From assembly GCF_000163895.2 (NCBI RefSeq), contig NC_016630.1:1867013-1931012 (forward strand): a stretch of 64,000 bases of DNA, read 5' to 3'. Below the pieces are notes generated by a model, which saw nothing but the letters and a program-made list of their open reading frames with translations, did not search any database and was not told the DNA's origin. The number at the start of each line of letters is the position of its first letter. Position 1 is the stretch's first letter. The position numbers were made by a program, and so were the translations under genes. Source of the DNA: Filifactor alocis ATCC 35896. Lineage in GTDB: Bacteria > Bacillota > Clostridia > Peptostreptococcales > Filifactoraceae. Below are positions 26,256 to 36,070 of the stretch, piece after piece.

Positions 26256-26284
26256 ATTATATGTGATATTTTCGTTTTTGTAAA
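26256..26284 (-). promoter_or_regulatory. Promoter of the rloA-rloB operon
   Basis: On the minus strand TTTACA (26279-26284) and TATAAT (26256-26261) are 17 bp apart. A 12-bp direct repeat containing the -10 (ATTATATGTGAT on the plus strand) occurs at 26256 and again at 26318, which may be a regulator site. Confidence 0.75.
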
Positions 26285-26336
26285 CAAAAAAATAAGATTA
26301 ATTTATCAAAAATAATCATTATATGTGATTTTTTTG

Positions 26337-27038
26337 TTATTTTATTGTTTCAAGTTTTTTAGGATTCTCCTTTTTCTTTACCAAACGATAGCTCCGATCT
26401 ATCAGATCAAACAACTCTTTATCCTCCAACGAATCATTCAGACAGATGGTATACCAGTGTTTTTTGTTCATATGATATCCGCCGAAAAAAATCTTATCGT
26501 CCCGTCTTTTTTGAATATGTTCCGGCGTATCCTTCAAATCAATGATTTCTATCTTTCCATCTCCGTCCAAGCCCAACTTTCTGCATTCGACAGTCAACAT
26601 CACAGCAATCCATTTCTTGCTGTCATTTAAACGAAAAGCACAGTTTAGACTGTCTTTCCACAAAAACTCCGGCTCTATTTGATATCGTTCCTTCAGATAA
26701 GCAATAACCCTCTGTGTTTGCTCTCCCTTTAACATTGCCGTATCAAAGCAATGTTGCGACAGTGCCGACAACACCTCTTCACATGCCACAGTTACCTCAG
26801 CCAAAAATTTCCCTGTTGCACTCGGTACCTTAATCAGCACATATTCTTCATTCGTATCCGCCTCAATCAGTCGATAGTCAATATGACTGTCCTTATCAAT
26901 CGCAAGTTCCAAACGAAATTGCTCCCCCAATATCAAAAAAGACTTTGTGTACATACCGTCACAGTATACAAAACCGTTTGCCAACAACTTTTCAAAATTT
27001 GCTTTTTTATATCGAAATATCATTTCTACATCAAGCAA
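26337..27038 (-). CDS. MmcQ/YjbR-family protein
   Basis: Protein of 233 residues. The C-terminal half (about 110-225) is the MmcQ/YjbR fold: YLKERYQIEPEFLWKD, a middle beta-sheet segment, and KKHWYTICLNDSLEDKELFDLIDRSYRLV. The N-terminal half is an extra domain of about 110 residues I do not recognise, found ahead of YjbR in some Clostridia. The family has a winged-helix-like fold with uncertain DNA-binding function. The best start is TTG at 27038, with AAGGGG 11 nt upstream; ATG at 27023 has no site. It lies directly upstream of rloAB on the same strand but that operon has its own promoter. Confidence 0.82.
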   Translation of the reverse strand: MLDVEMIFRYKKANFEKLLANGFVYCDGMYTKSFLILGEQFRLELAIDKDSHIDYRLIEADTNEEYVLIKVPSATGKFLAEVTVACEEVLSALSQHCFDTAMLKGEQTQRVIAYLKERYQIEPEFLWKDSLNCAFRLNDSKKWIAVMLTVECRKLGLDGDGKIEIIDLKDTPEHIQKRRDDKIFFGGYHMNKKHWYTICLNDSLEDKELFDLIDRSYRLVKKKENPKKLETIK

Positions 27039-27204
27039 TATTTATCACACCCCTTCCGTTTATTATGTATCATTTATTATGTATTTCTGTACCCGCTCTT
27101 ATCCTGTAGTTATCGGCTCTTATCATTCATTTCTTATCTCGTTGTCCTAATCTCTTTATGATAAATATCCATCATTTCACGTTATGAAAAATAGCATATA
27201 TGTA

Positions 27205-27234
27205 AAAAGAGAGAAGATTGCTCTTCTCTCTTTT
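27205..27234. terminator. Terminator of the stalk-domain protein gene
   Basis: A perfect 13-bp inverted repeat (AAAAGAGAGAAGA/TCTTCTCTCTTTT) with loop TTGC. The A run on the left gives a U tract for the leftward gene ending at 27344. Confidence 0.85.
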
Positions 27235-27343
27235 GGTTTATCCTGTTTCAGTCTATACTGTTCAGTTTCACCTGTTTCGGTATATACTTCTTCGGTTTGC
27301 ACCGCCTTAGTATATCCGCTGTTGTATCAAACTAAGCTTTCAC

Positions 27344-29542
27344 TTATTTTGTTTCTTCAGCTTTCTTTTCTTCAGGTTTTACTTCTTCAGCCTTTTTTTC
27401 TTCAGCTTTCATAGTTTCTTTTTTAGGATAAATTGTTACTTGTTTTGTAGCTTGACTATAAGTGTAATCATAATCTCTTGTTAATCCGAATGCATCTCCT
27501 ACAGAAGAAACAGGAATGAACATTCTGTCAGCTGTTACTGTAGCTTTTGTTGCCATTGGATATTGGTTTCCGTTTTTGTAAAGAATTTTTGCATTTTGTG
27601 TAACAGATACTACGATGTCTCCATCGATGAATGTAGCTGTTAAGTTTTCTTGGTTCCAAACAACTTCTACTCCCAATGCATCAGCGATTGCTCTAACAGG
27701 TAACATTGTGTAGTTATCTTGTGTGAATACAGGTGCATCCAATTTCATAGCTACGCCTTCTACTGTATAGTCAGCAGAACCTAATGTGAAGATTGTTGTC
27801 TTTTTCACTTTGCTTACTTTGTCAACTACTTTGATAAAGTTTTCTGCATTGATATCGGACAATTCATATGCTTTTTTAGATTCATACATATAGTTTGTTC
27901 CTTTTTTGATATCATCTTTCTTTGTTTCTTCTGTATCAACATTTACAAATGTTAATTTGTGTGTTCCGAACGGTAATGCACGGTTAGATACTACTTGTAC
28001 ATCTTTCAATGTAATCTTAGCAGGAGCATCTTTTTTAGAACGTCCGTTGATTGTGAAGTACAATGTTTTGTCATCTTTATCTAATTTGTAATCTTTGATA
28101 TTGATTCCTTCTGCTTCAATAGTACCTTTTGTATCAAATTTTGCATCTTCGAATTTCAATCCTGTTAAGCTAACACCAAATCTTGTTCCGGATTTGAATG
28201 CTCCGGCTTTTGTTTCTGTAATTACGACATCATTTACAGCAACTTTAGCATCTCCGCCAAGTACTTCTTTTTCTTCCACTTTCATTTGAGCAACAGGAGT
28301 TACTTTAAGGATTGTTACTTTTAATCCCTCATAACCTCTTGGTTTTGCAGTAAGAACTACATCTCCCTTTGCATCCCAATCAGGTTTCACTTCCAATTTT
28401 ACTTTAACTTCTTTCTTTGCAGGAGTAGGATTGTTCCATGTGAATTCATCATCAAAGTCATCTTTAGATTTTCCAGTAAATTCACTGCTACCGGTAACTT
28501 TTACATCAGCACCTTCTGATTCAAAATCAATATATTTTGGAAGTGTATCTTTGTCTGTAGTTGTAACTTTTACTTCTACTTTGTAGGTATCTCCGTTAGC
28601 TAATTCTTCTTTTAGAGATTTTACCAATTCCATTTTGATTTCATGGTCAACATATTCTCCGACTTTAATAGTGTCTGTCTTGCTACTAATCAGCACATCA
28701 TCTGCAGTATCGGCAGTCCCTTTTGTGTCCACAATTTCTTTCTTTACATCAAGTTCAATATCTCCTTTAGGAGCATCTTTATCTACAGTAATAATAGGAT
28801 TGAAGCTTACCTTAGTAGAAGTCATGTTGAATGTAGCTTTTCTTTTATTAAAGGTAATTGCATGATTAGGTGTTACTGTTGTTTTAGTTGCGCCATCCTT
28901 ATCCCAGCCAAAATCATCAGACGGCAATGTTACTGTAATTCTAGCTTCTTCATTTGCACCAAGTATACGAGGTTGTTTTATTTCAAAAGAAGCTAACACT
29001 TGATCTTCCCCGCGTCCTACTTTTTTTGCGGACTCAGTTACTCTTGTAAAGTCTCCATCATTGTCTTTTACCTTTGCGTACACTTTTTCTGTTCTTCCAA
29101 GACCGATATCTGATAAGTCGTATTCAACCTTGTAATCTCCATCAGCAGCATTATCAAATTTCACTTTACCTTTGATAGTAATTTTATCTCCTGCAACAGG
29201 CGCTGTTGTGAAGTTAGCATATGCTTGAGTTTTTCCGTCAAAATCTGCTGGATTCCAACCTGTGATTGCTCCTGTGCCAACACATTCAATAGAAAGACTT
29301 GCTGCAACATCGGTTAATTCAACATCGTCGCCTAATAATCTAACTGCAACTGTTCCTGTTTTTAAACCGGCAACATCTTCGGGCTTTACATCAATAATTG
29401 CCTGAAAAGTAGCTGTTCCATCTTCACTATTCTCAACAATTTGCGGACTGCTGTAGTGATCTTCATATGCAAATGCTGAGTTTACCGGTGCTAATGTTAA
29501 TGCCATTAAACCGGCTACTGCTAAAGAAAGTTTTTTCTTCAT
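27344..29542 (-). CDS. Exported protein with copper-amine-oxidase-like stalk domain
   Basis: Surface or secreted protein of 732 residues. A signal peptide is clear: MKKKLSLAVAGLMALTLAPV followed by NSAFA and mature YEDHYSS. The long middle is beta-rich and Lys/Asp/Thr-rich, with repeated domains of Ig-like look. The C-terminal 110 residues form a stalk domain of the copper amine oxidase N-terminal type (DNYTMLPVRAIADALGVEVV, then DRMFIPVSSVGDAFG). A final tail of repeated E-E-K-K-A-E-E units ends the protein. No LPXTG is present, so attachment is probably non-covalent. A strong AGGAGG site and A/T-ending codons suggest high expression. Confidence 0.85.
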   Translation of the reverse strand: MKKKLSLAVAGLMALTLAPVNSAFAYEDHYSSPQIVENSEDGTATFQAIIDVKPEDVAGLKTGTVAVRLLGDDVELTDVAASLSIECVGTGAITGWNPADFDGKTQAYANFTTAPVAGDKITIKGKVKFDNAADGDYKVEYDLSDIGLGRTEKVYAKVKDNDGDFTRVTESAKKVGRGEDQVLASFEIKQPRILGANEEARITVTLPSDDFGWDKDGATKTTVTPNHAITFNKRKATFNMTSTKVSFNPIITVDKDAPKGDIELDVKKEIVDTKGTADTADDVLISSKTDTIKVGEYVDHEIKMELVKSLKEELANGDTYKVEVKVTTTDKDTLPKYIDFESEGADVKVTGSSEFTGKSKDDFDDEFTWNNPTPAKKEVKVKLEVKPDWDAKGDVVLTAKPRGYEGLKVTILKVTPVAQMKVEEKEVLGGDAKVAVNDVVITETKAGAFKSGTRFGVSLTGLKFEDAKFDTKGTIEAEGINIKDYKLDKDDKTLYFTINGRSKKDAPAKITLKDVQVVSNRALPFGTHKLTFVNVDTEETKKDDIKKGTNYMYESKKAYELSDINAENFIKVVDKVSKVKKTTIFTLGSADYTVEGVAMKLDAPVFTQDNYTMLPVRAIADALGVEVVWNQENLTATFIDGDIVVSVTQNAKILYKNGNQYPMATKATVTADRMFIPVSSVGDAFGLTRDYDYTYSQATKQVTIYPKKETMKAEEKKAEEVKPEEKKAEETK

Positions 29543-29614
29543 AGTAATTCCTCCTAATATAATATAATATAATTTTTGAAAGGAAAATGGTCCTTTCTCC
29601 CATGTTCGGTACAT

Positions 29615-30858
29615 TATGCCGAATTACATCTCGTTTATCTCATAATTTCCAACAGTCTCTTCCGGAAAATCTTCTTTATGGAGACCTGCACGCTTTCGTA
29701 CCGGACTATGAGATTTGAGTTGTCGAAATTGGAACTTCGTGCGATGCACCGATTCTTTATCAACAACCTTATCCTATCATCTCTTATCAAAAAGAGAAAC
29801 AGTTTGATGTGAAATGTAATACAACTGTAATGCACTCCATCTGCCATCAACGCTCTGCAGAAATCTTGCAACCGACAAACAAGGATTCGAACTCTATATT
29901 TGATGGAGAATATAGTATCTTGTCTCTTGTGCCCTGCAGCTTGAGTTCTTACAGAAGTGAAAAGCTAAATCCCATTGAAAACAGCATTGTGAAATAGAAT
30001 CTGTTATATGATGTGTCGCCGCACGAATCATATATCTTATAATCATATATGATCTTGATGGCATTTGTGCAATGACAATCATACTGATTATATCTGACAA
30101 TAATCTATCTCCGATGAAATTTATAGCTATATACTACACTATTTTTATCAAATTGTCTATTACAAAATCATTTCAATTTTGTTGTTCCTCTGTTACACAG
30201 GTAATGAGATGATAGAGTTGCAAAACGAAAGTCCGGAGTTTGATTCTCTGTTCGCCGATACTATAAAAGGACAGGACAAGGATACAGGATAGAGAAACAA
30301 CGATTTGCTCTTTTTGTAATAACGATGTTGTTCTTCTGTAATTATGTATTTTGCAACAGTTGTATCATTTGATACAGGTCGGTGTGATATGGTTCATCAG
30401 GTGAATTGTCTATGGAGAGCAGGAGGACTTATCCACGGATTTTAGTGATTGAACGATGATTGAGGATGTTGTTTGTTGCGTATTTCGGATAAGGTTTTTA
30501 TTGATTTTTGATGTATTTTTGATGTGTTTTGCATTTTTCGATGTTTTATGTTTCCACACTTTTTTTACAATTGTGATATGTTGTTGATGATTTATGAATC
30601 ATGTCTTGATCGTTTGTGAATGATGTTTTTCGGAAGTTTTGTTGTTTCTGTGATATTTTGCATTTTGTGTGGTATAATGGTATCTCACTGAGAGCAGGTG
30701 TCGATGATGAATGCTGTCTTCGGATTTGCCTAAATTGCCTTGCTTATTATATTTTTTTGCTTATTATACTATATTATGGAAGCTATATAAGGAAGCTTTG
30801 TGTTGAATTTGAATGTGATATAAGATGAAGTTTGTATTGGATATATGGGAGTAGCGGA
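29615..30858. other. 1.2-kb gene-free interval with composition switch
   Basis: No open frame with a ribosome site, no tRNA-like or other known RNA was recognised. Left of about 30.2 kb the plus strand is C- and A-rich; right of it the sequence becomes T- and G-rich with repeated TTTTTGATG-type words. A single near-match to a DnaA box (TTATCCACG) lies at about 30429. An extended -10 (TGGTATAAT, near 30670) may drive the following gene. Confidence 0.55.
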
Positions 30859-32136
30859 ATGAAGATTGTGAATTTGAATCAGTTGAATCAGCAACAGGAG
30901 ATTCCTAAAATTACATATCGCCCGTTCAAAACTTATGGGGATTTTATTTATTTGGAGAAGGTTGCTTCTTCTGTGGAACAGGAGTGGACGGAGGGGATTT
31001 TTGAATTTTCTCTTGAGTCGCATGAGATGGTTCGTATTGATGTGGGTCCTCAGGTGGACAATCCTTTTTTGTTTGATATGGAGATTCCGTTCACTTTGTC
31101 GGATATTGAAAAGATGTCAAAACATAATCGTATCTACTATTCTTTGGTCAGTCAGGTGAATGATGAGGTGATTTTGTCTTTCTATGAGATTGATTTGGAA
31201 AGTCGCAAACAACTCTTGGTGGTTTCGTTTTCGTACGGTGTCTCTGAGTTTGATTATCTTGGAATGGAGCTGCTATCGGAGGGATTTTTCTTTTTTCGTT
31301 TGGCTGAGACTTCTCGTAACAGTGCCGGCTCGGAGTTGGTCTATTTGGTGGATGTGTCTGAGCAAGCATACTATTCGGTGAAGGATTCGGTTTTGTGTAT
31401 GACATTCGGAGAGAAGTCGGTGTTTGACAGTGAAAAGGGGCGTTTTTTGCTTGTGGAGGAGTGTTATCTTTCGGAGGAGGAACAGTTTGAGCTGCTGACT
31501 TCTCGTGATTTGGAGCTTGCCATTGAGGTTCCGAAGGGTTTGACGGAGGATTTTGTGCATCAAAATTCGATTCTTATCATGGATTTTGAGTTGTTCTTAG
31601 ATGAGGTGAAGTCGGGTAGGGAGTCTCTTTCGTATCAAACTTTGGACGGTATTTTTATGGACGGTTCGGTTCGTCTTATCGGAGAAAATTCGACGGCTTT
31701 TTATTACAGACAGCGGGTGTATGATTTTGTTCTGCAAAGGAAGAATGATTTTATGTCCAGAATGATGATGGGTCATGAGGTGATTGTGGAGTTGAACAAA
31801 AAATCGCTGAACACTCGCGTGGTGGCGAAGGAACGGTATCCGAATAAGGTTGTTGTGAATCATCACGGGTTGTTTAAGGTGATACAATCGGAGGGCTGCA
31901 TTGAGATTGTATCGCTGCTTCGCAACAAGACGCTTGTTCGTTATCAAAAGCATCCGGGATTGTACGATTCGGAGGAGTTTGTGGAGTTGGCGAATGAGAT
32001 TTTGATTATTCAATGTCAATCGAAGCTTCATCATTTGCAGGAGTATATCAAGTTGGTGGATATCACGAATGAAAATGAGATTATTTCGATTGCAAGGGAT
32101 TTTTTTGTGTTGGGGGATACTATTTTTACGATTTGA
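30859..32136 (+). CDS. Uncharacterised 425-residue protein
   Basis: Not recognised. The protein is soluble, acidic and beta-rich, with many alternating hydrophobic strands (FEFSLESHEMVRIDV, ELVYLVDVSEQAYY) that could form a propeller-like or repeat structure. There is no signal peptide, membrane span or known motif. ATG at 30859 follows GGGAG by 7 nt; an earlier in-frame ATG at 30832 has none. Its codon use is striking: third positions are almost all G or T, unlike the C/A-ending genes to the left. It is monocistronic and ends before a large terminator hairpin. Confidence 0.75.
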   Translation: MKIVNLNQLNQQQEIPKITYRPFKTYGDFIYLEKVASSVEQEWTEGIFEFSLESHEMVRIDVGPQVDNPFLFDMEIPFTLSDIEKMSKHNRIYYSLVSQVNDEVILSFYEIDLESRKQLLVVSFSYGVSEFDYLGMELLSEGFFFFRLAETSRNSAGSELVYLVDVSEQAYYSVKDSVLCMTFGEKSVFDSEKGRFLLVEECYLSEEEQFELLTSRDLELAIEVPKGLTEDFVHQNSILIMDFELFLDEVKSGRESLSYQTLDGIFMDGSVRLIGENSTAFYYRQRVYDFVLQRKNDFMSRMMMGHEVIVELNKKSLNTRVVAKERYPNKVVVNHHGLFKVIQSEGCIEIVSLLRNKTLVRYQKHPGLYDSEEFVELANEILIIQCQSKLHHLQEYIKLVDITNENEIISIARDFFVLGDTIFTI

Positions 32137-32230
32137 TAGGGACGGAGAAGCAAATCGAATAAGTGTCTATTTGTCAATTTGGGGACTGTACGGATAAGCT
32201 TGTCGATTTGCAAATTTTTGGCAATAAAAT

Positions 32231-32307
32231 AAAACACTCTGTGATAAACCGGCTCTTATGTGAAATCTCAACTTTCACGATTGGGAGAGGCTTATTCAGA
32301 GTGTTTT
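32231..32307. terminator. Large bidirectional terminator hairpin
   Basis: An outer 11-bp perfect stem (AAAACACTCTG/CAGAGTGTTTT) continues into an imperfect ATAAaCC/GGcTTAT helix, and an inner hairpin GTGAAA/TTTCAC lies inside. Flanking A and T runs fit termination in both directions, for the genes ending at 32136 and 32325. Confidence 0.8.
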
Positions 32308-32324
32308 TTTGTTTTTTGTTTTCT

Positions 32325-32798
32325 TTAACGATATGGTTCTACACAAGGTTTTCTTTCCAATTGGTCGTTTACCTCGTCCATCAATTCGTTGGAAATAATG
32401 TTCAACATTTCTTCCAATTTTTCTACATCTTCTTTTGGGAATCGTTTTGCAATCCGATCGGATACTACTTCCAAATATTCGTAGTTGACTCCGTAGTATT
32501 GTTTGAATTTGTCTGTTACTTCCAAATGAATTTTTCTCTTGTCGATTTCAGACGGTATCTTTTTAACGAATCCTTTTTTGACAAGATTTCCTACTTTGTA
32601 GGCTACATTCGGTTGAGACACTCCCGTGAACCGAGATACTTCGTTTACTGTAGGATGATCTAATGCATAAATCAACTCTACGAAAAATGTCTCGATTGTG
32701 GTCAGTGTGTCTTCTTTCTTCTGTAATGAATAAAATACTTTTCGATAAAAATTTAATTTGAATCGATAATATACTTGACTTAACCCTTCTCCTACCAT
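32325..32798 (-). CDS. MarR-family transcriptional regulator
   Basis: Regulator of 157 residues with a MarR-type winged helix: helix-turn-helix TVNEVSRFTGVSQPNVAYKV near the middle, recognition helix KVGNLVKKGFVKK and the wing SEIDKRKIHLEVTDK, with dimerisation helices at both ends. Such proteins repress efflux, stress or fatty-acid genes until a ligand binds. The target is unknown. ATG at 32798 has GGGGAG 7 nt upstream; in-frame ATGs at 32804 and 32849 fit less well. The 470-nt gap to the next gene (32799-33271) is AT-rich and holds no recognised feature. Confidence 0.88.
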   Translation of the reverse strand: MVGEGLSQVYYRFKLNFYRKVFYSLQKKEDTLTTIETFFVELIYALDHPTVNEVSRFTGVSQPNVAYKVGNLVKKGFVKKIPSEIDKRKIHLEVTDKFKQYYGVNYEYLEVVSDRIAKRFPKEDVEKLEEMLNIISNELMDEVNDQLERKPCVEPYR

Positions 32799-33271
32799 AT
32801 TCATTCTCCCCTTTTCTTTACTGTTGTTCTTTTGTTTCAAAATATCCATAAGGAAAGTTAATTTTGTTCACTTGCATCTGTCAGTAGAGGTGAGGTTGTC
32901 TTCATCCATTCTCTGCTATCTGTCTTATTGTGACTCAAAACCCCTTACTCATACTATACTACTTTTTGCTTAAAATACAAGTGTGTTCCGATATTTTATA
33001 TAATATCTTTATTTTTGTGTAATTGGTATGATTTTGCTTGATATTATAGGTGCTATGGCGTTCTTTCCTGTCTGTTCGGTTTGAAAGCTGATTAACGGAA
33101 AAGAAATTTCGTTAAGTGCTTGTTTGAAATGATTCTGTAAAAATGACTTTATATGATAAATTTTTTCGGTTTGCACGGATAGTAGGGTTGCTCTCTTATG
33201 TTGTCTATTCCATGATGATGCTGTTGTTACTTCCTTACATTACTGTTCTCTTGCTTAATAGATACATTTGT

Positions 33272-34393
33272 TTATTTTTTCAAGTTCATATTCAAAATAA
33301 TTTGACCGTTGCTGACGGTCATCACATTGACCGGTATATGGTCTTGTTCTTCTACGACAATGAGATCTGCTGTTTTGCCTTCTGCGATTTCTCCTTTTTG
33401 TCTTAGATTCAATGCTTGCGCCGGATTGTAGGTTCCCATGCGCACTGCTTCGACCAATCCGATTTCTTCTGCCATAATAAAGATGGATTCTAACAGGTTT
33501 TCCACTTTTTTGTTGGCTGTCACTACGCTGTAGCTTCTTCGTGTGATTCCTGCCGAATAGTCGGTAATTTGTTCCAAATCCCACAGGTTGTTGATATCAA
33601 TGGTGGCATGTTTGTCGTTTTGTTGAATATAGTCTAATGCTTCTTTTTCGAAGGAATCCAATATAATCGGTATGTTCATACAATATCTTGTTTGGATATC
33701 TCTTGAGATTCGATAATCGGTTGTCGCTACAGGTATTTTGGCTCCGTACACGTACTTGAGTCTAAGGCTCAACTCTTCCAATTTAATCTGTCCACGCTGT
33801 TTTTCGATACGGTTTAGGATTGCCCATGTAAATGAGTCACTGATTTGAAATTTGTCTTTAATATATTGGAAAAAGTATTTGTCCCGATATCGTTCCTGTC
33901 CGTTTTGTGAAACGTAGGTAATCATATCAACAAGGTTTCCGTTGAGCAGCTCCCATATAAAATCGATGTGCTGTACGCTGCCCAGTTGAAATTTGAGGTG
34001 GACACAATGATCGATAAGATGATTTTTGCGTTCGACATCTTTCAAAAATTGAAGTTCTTCCAATGCTTCCTGTTCGCTATGTTCTTCCAAAAAGCGATTC
34101 ATGTTGATGCAGTGGTAGATGGTGGTCACGCCTGAGAACACATTGAGCCGTTCGATTTGGCTGAATGCTTTTCGTTTTGGAAACGGACTGAAGTAGGGAC
34201 TATATTCTTCTTGTATAAAATCATCATTTTGGATGTTAATCAATCCGGGCATAACGATTTTGCCGGTACAATCAATGTAGTCTGTTTCCGGTTTTTGTCC
34301 TATATGAACGGATTGTATGATATCTTCTTTTATCTCTAAATATCCTTCGACGAATCTGTCTTTGAGTACGATTCTGTCACTGTATAGTTTCAT
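33272..34393 (-). CDS. PhnM-like amidohydrolase with degenerate active site
   Basis: Protein of 373 residues with the overall layout of PhnM (alpha-D-ribose 1-methylphosphonate 5-triphosphate diphosphatase): N-terminal beta sandwich, KIVMPGLINIQNDDF at about residues 44-58, a segment VFSGVTTIYHC near 88, and C-terminal TYNPAQALNLRQKGEIAEGK, TADLIVV. The metal-binding H-S-D expected after MPGLI is Q-N-D here, and later histidine and aspartate positions of PhnM (H in the SHSGN and D in the SSDY segments) are not apparent. No other phosphonate genes are nearby. It may be a pseudoenzyme or have a changed reaction. Confidence 0.7.
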   Translation of the reverse strand: MKLYSDRIVLKDRFVEGYLEIKEDIIQSVHIGQKPETDYIDCTGKIVMPGLINIQNDDFIQEEYSPYFSPFPKRKAFSQIERLNVFSGVTTIYHCINMNRFLEEHSEQEALEELQFLKDVERKNHLIDHCVHLKFQLGSVQHIDFIWELLNGNLVDMITYVSQNGQERYRDKYFFQYIKDKFQISDSFTWAILNRIEKQRGQIKLEELSLRLKYVYGAKIPVATTDYRISRDIQTRYCMNIPIILDSFEKEALDYIQQNDKHATIDINNLWDLEQITDYSAGITRRSYSVVTANKKVENLLESIFIMAEEIGLVEAVRMGTYNPAQALNLRQKGEIAEGKTADLIVVEEQDHIPVNVMTVSNGQIILNMNLKK

Positions 34394-34627
34394 AGCGTTC
34401 TATTCACTCCAAACTTAGCGTTTCTGCTTATCCACTAACTGTTTGTCTATGTGTTACCATCAATTCGAAATCTTACACTTCATTTTGTTCTTATTATCAT
34501 TCCTTTTTTTGGAATGATATCACTTAACTCATACTTTGTCTTCGACTTGTCCTTGTTAAGTTACATCATTATATCATATATCTGTTGTTTGTGGCAGTAT
34601 TTGTGTTTTTTGTTGTTTCTTTACAAT

Positions 34628-36070
34628 TTAATTTTTTCTCCATGTGGTCGGTAGGAAGATAATGACCATTGGGAACAGTTCTAATCTTCCGGCAAGCATA
34701 TCAAATGACAGGATAAGTTTGCTGATGTTGGTCAAACTGCTGAAATTATCGACCGGTCCAACTACTCCAAGTCCGGGTCCTACGTTGTTCAAACAACAGG
34801 AAACCGCTCCGAATGTGCTGAGTAAATCCATTCCCTGTGATAACAACACTAACAGGGAAATAACCATGATGCACAGATACAGGTTGAAATATGCTTGTAG
34901 CTCCTGCATAACACCTGTCGGTACGGGGCTGTTTTCGATTTGAATACTAAATACTCTGTTGGGGTGTTGTATTTTTCGGATTCCCATAACGGTATTTTTA
35001 ATCATAAGGATAATTCGCGATACTTTGATTCCTCCACCTGTGGAGCCTGACATGGCGCCGATATACATCAAGGTAAGCAGGATTCCTTGTGACAGGAACG
35101 GCCACTGCTGATAGTCTCTTGTGACAAATCCTGTTGTGGTAATGATGGCTGCTACCTGGAAGGATGAACCGCGAACAGCTTCGCCCCAGCTTCCGGCAAC
35201 TGCTCTGATATTGAAACTGATTAAAATGATTGCACCCAAAATAATCAGAAGATAGTATCGAAGTTCTTCGCTTCCGAAACAATCTTTGAATTTTTTGAGC
35301 AGTAAAAAGTAATAGAGCTGGAAGTTGATTCCGAACAGTATCATAAATACGGTTATGACGGTTTCGATATAGACGCTGTCAAAGTAGGCGATACTTGCGT
35401 TATGTGAGGAGAATCCGCCTGTTCCGGCTGTTGAAAATGCGTGTATCCAACAGTCGAAAAAGCTCATGCCTCCCGCATACAAAAATCCTACTTCGATGAC
35501 GGTCAACAGGATATAAATTCCGTATAAAATTCGTGCTGTGAGGGATATTTTGGAAACGAGTTTTCCGACTTTGTGTCCCGGCACTTCCGCTTTCATAATA
35601 TACATACTGTTTACACTGCTCTGCGAAAAGATGGCAAAGGCAAATACAAGTACTCCCATTCCTCCAATCCAGTGGGTGAAACTTCGCCAAAAGAGAAGTC
35701 CTTTGGACATCACTTCGATATCGGTTAAGATGGTGGACCCTGTGGTGGTGAAACCGGATACCGTTTCAAAAAAGCTGTCTATATAGCTTGGTATCTCTCC
35801 GGTTAGATAGAAGGGCAATGCTCCACACAAGGATAGCACGAGCCATGTTGTCGCTACGATAACAAGCCCTTCTTTTGCATAGAACTCTGATTTGTCGGGT
35901 TCTTCATAGGATAGAATCGAACCGAGAACAGTCAGTCCGACACATATCTGAAATATCGTTTTGGCAATGGGTTCTCTGTAATAAACAGATACCAGCGTCG
36001 GTATCAGGAGTAATAATGCTTCAATCCGAAGCATTTTGCCAATGAGGTATCGTATCATTTTATAGTTCAT
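34628..36070 (-). CDS. TrkH-family potassium uptake channel subunit
   Basis: Membrane protein of 480 residues forming the potassium pathway of a Trk/Ktr system. The four pore-loop repeats are visible with their selectivity glycines: FTTTGSTIL, STAGTGGFSSHN, ITTTGFVT and CLNNVGPGLG. ATG at 36070 follows GGAAGGAAA. Its 5' end overlaps the 3' end of the trkA gene by 11 nt, so the two are made together. The pair controls potassium homeostasis and osmotic balance. Confidence 0.95.
   Translation of the reverse strand: MNYKMIRYLIGKMLRIEALLLLIPTLVSVYYREPIAKTIFQICVGLTVLGSILSYEEPDKSEFYAKEGLVIVATTWLVLSLCGALPFYLTGEIPSYIDSFFETVSGFTTTGSTILTDIEVMSKGLLFWRSFTHWIGGMGVLVFAFAIFSQSSVNSMYIMKAEVPGHKVGKLVSKISLTARILYGIYILLTVIEVGFLYAGGMSFFDCWIHAFSTAGTGGFSSHNASIAYFDSVYIETVITVFMILFGINFQLYYFLLLKKFKDCFGSEELRYYLLIILGAIILISFNIRAVAGSWGEAVRGSSFQVAAIITTTGFVTRDYQQWPFLSQGILLTLMYIGAMSGSTGGGIKVSRIILMIKNTVMGIRKIQHPNRVFSIQIENSPVPTGVMQELQAYFNLYLCIMVISLLVLLSQGMDLLSTFGAVSCCLNNVGPGLGVVGPVDNFSSLTNISKLILSFDMLAGRLELFPMVIIFLPTTWRKN

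Noticed and set aside
29870..29900. tRNA T-arm-like GAGTTCGAATCC on the minus strand
   Set aside because: The flanking bases do not form a T stem or acceptor stem, and no D or anticodon arm is present.
30100..30840. A replication origin at the composition switch
   Set aside because: Only one near-match to a DnaA box occurs there, whereas five exact boxes lie at the right edge. Kept only as a rearrangement hypothesis.
33143..33406. Rightward hydrophobic 87-codon frame
   Set aside because: It overlaps the PhnM-like gene and lacks a ribosome site; the hydrophobicity comes from T-rich DNA.
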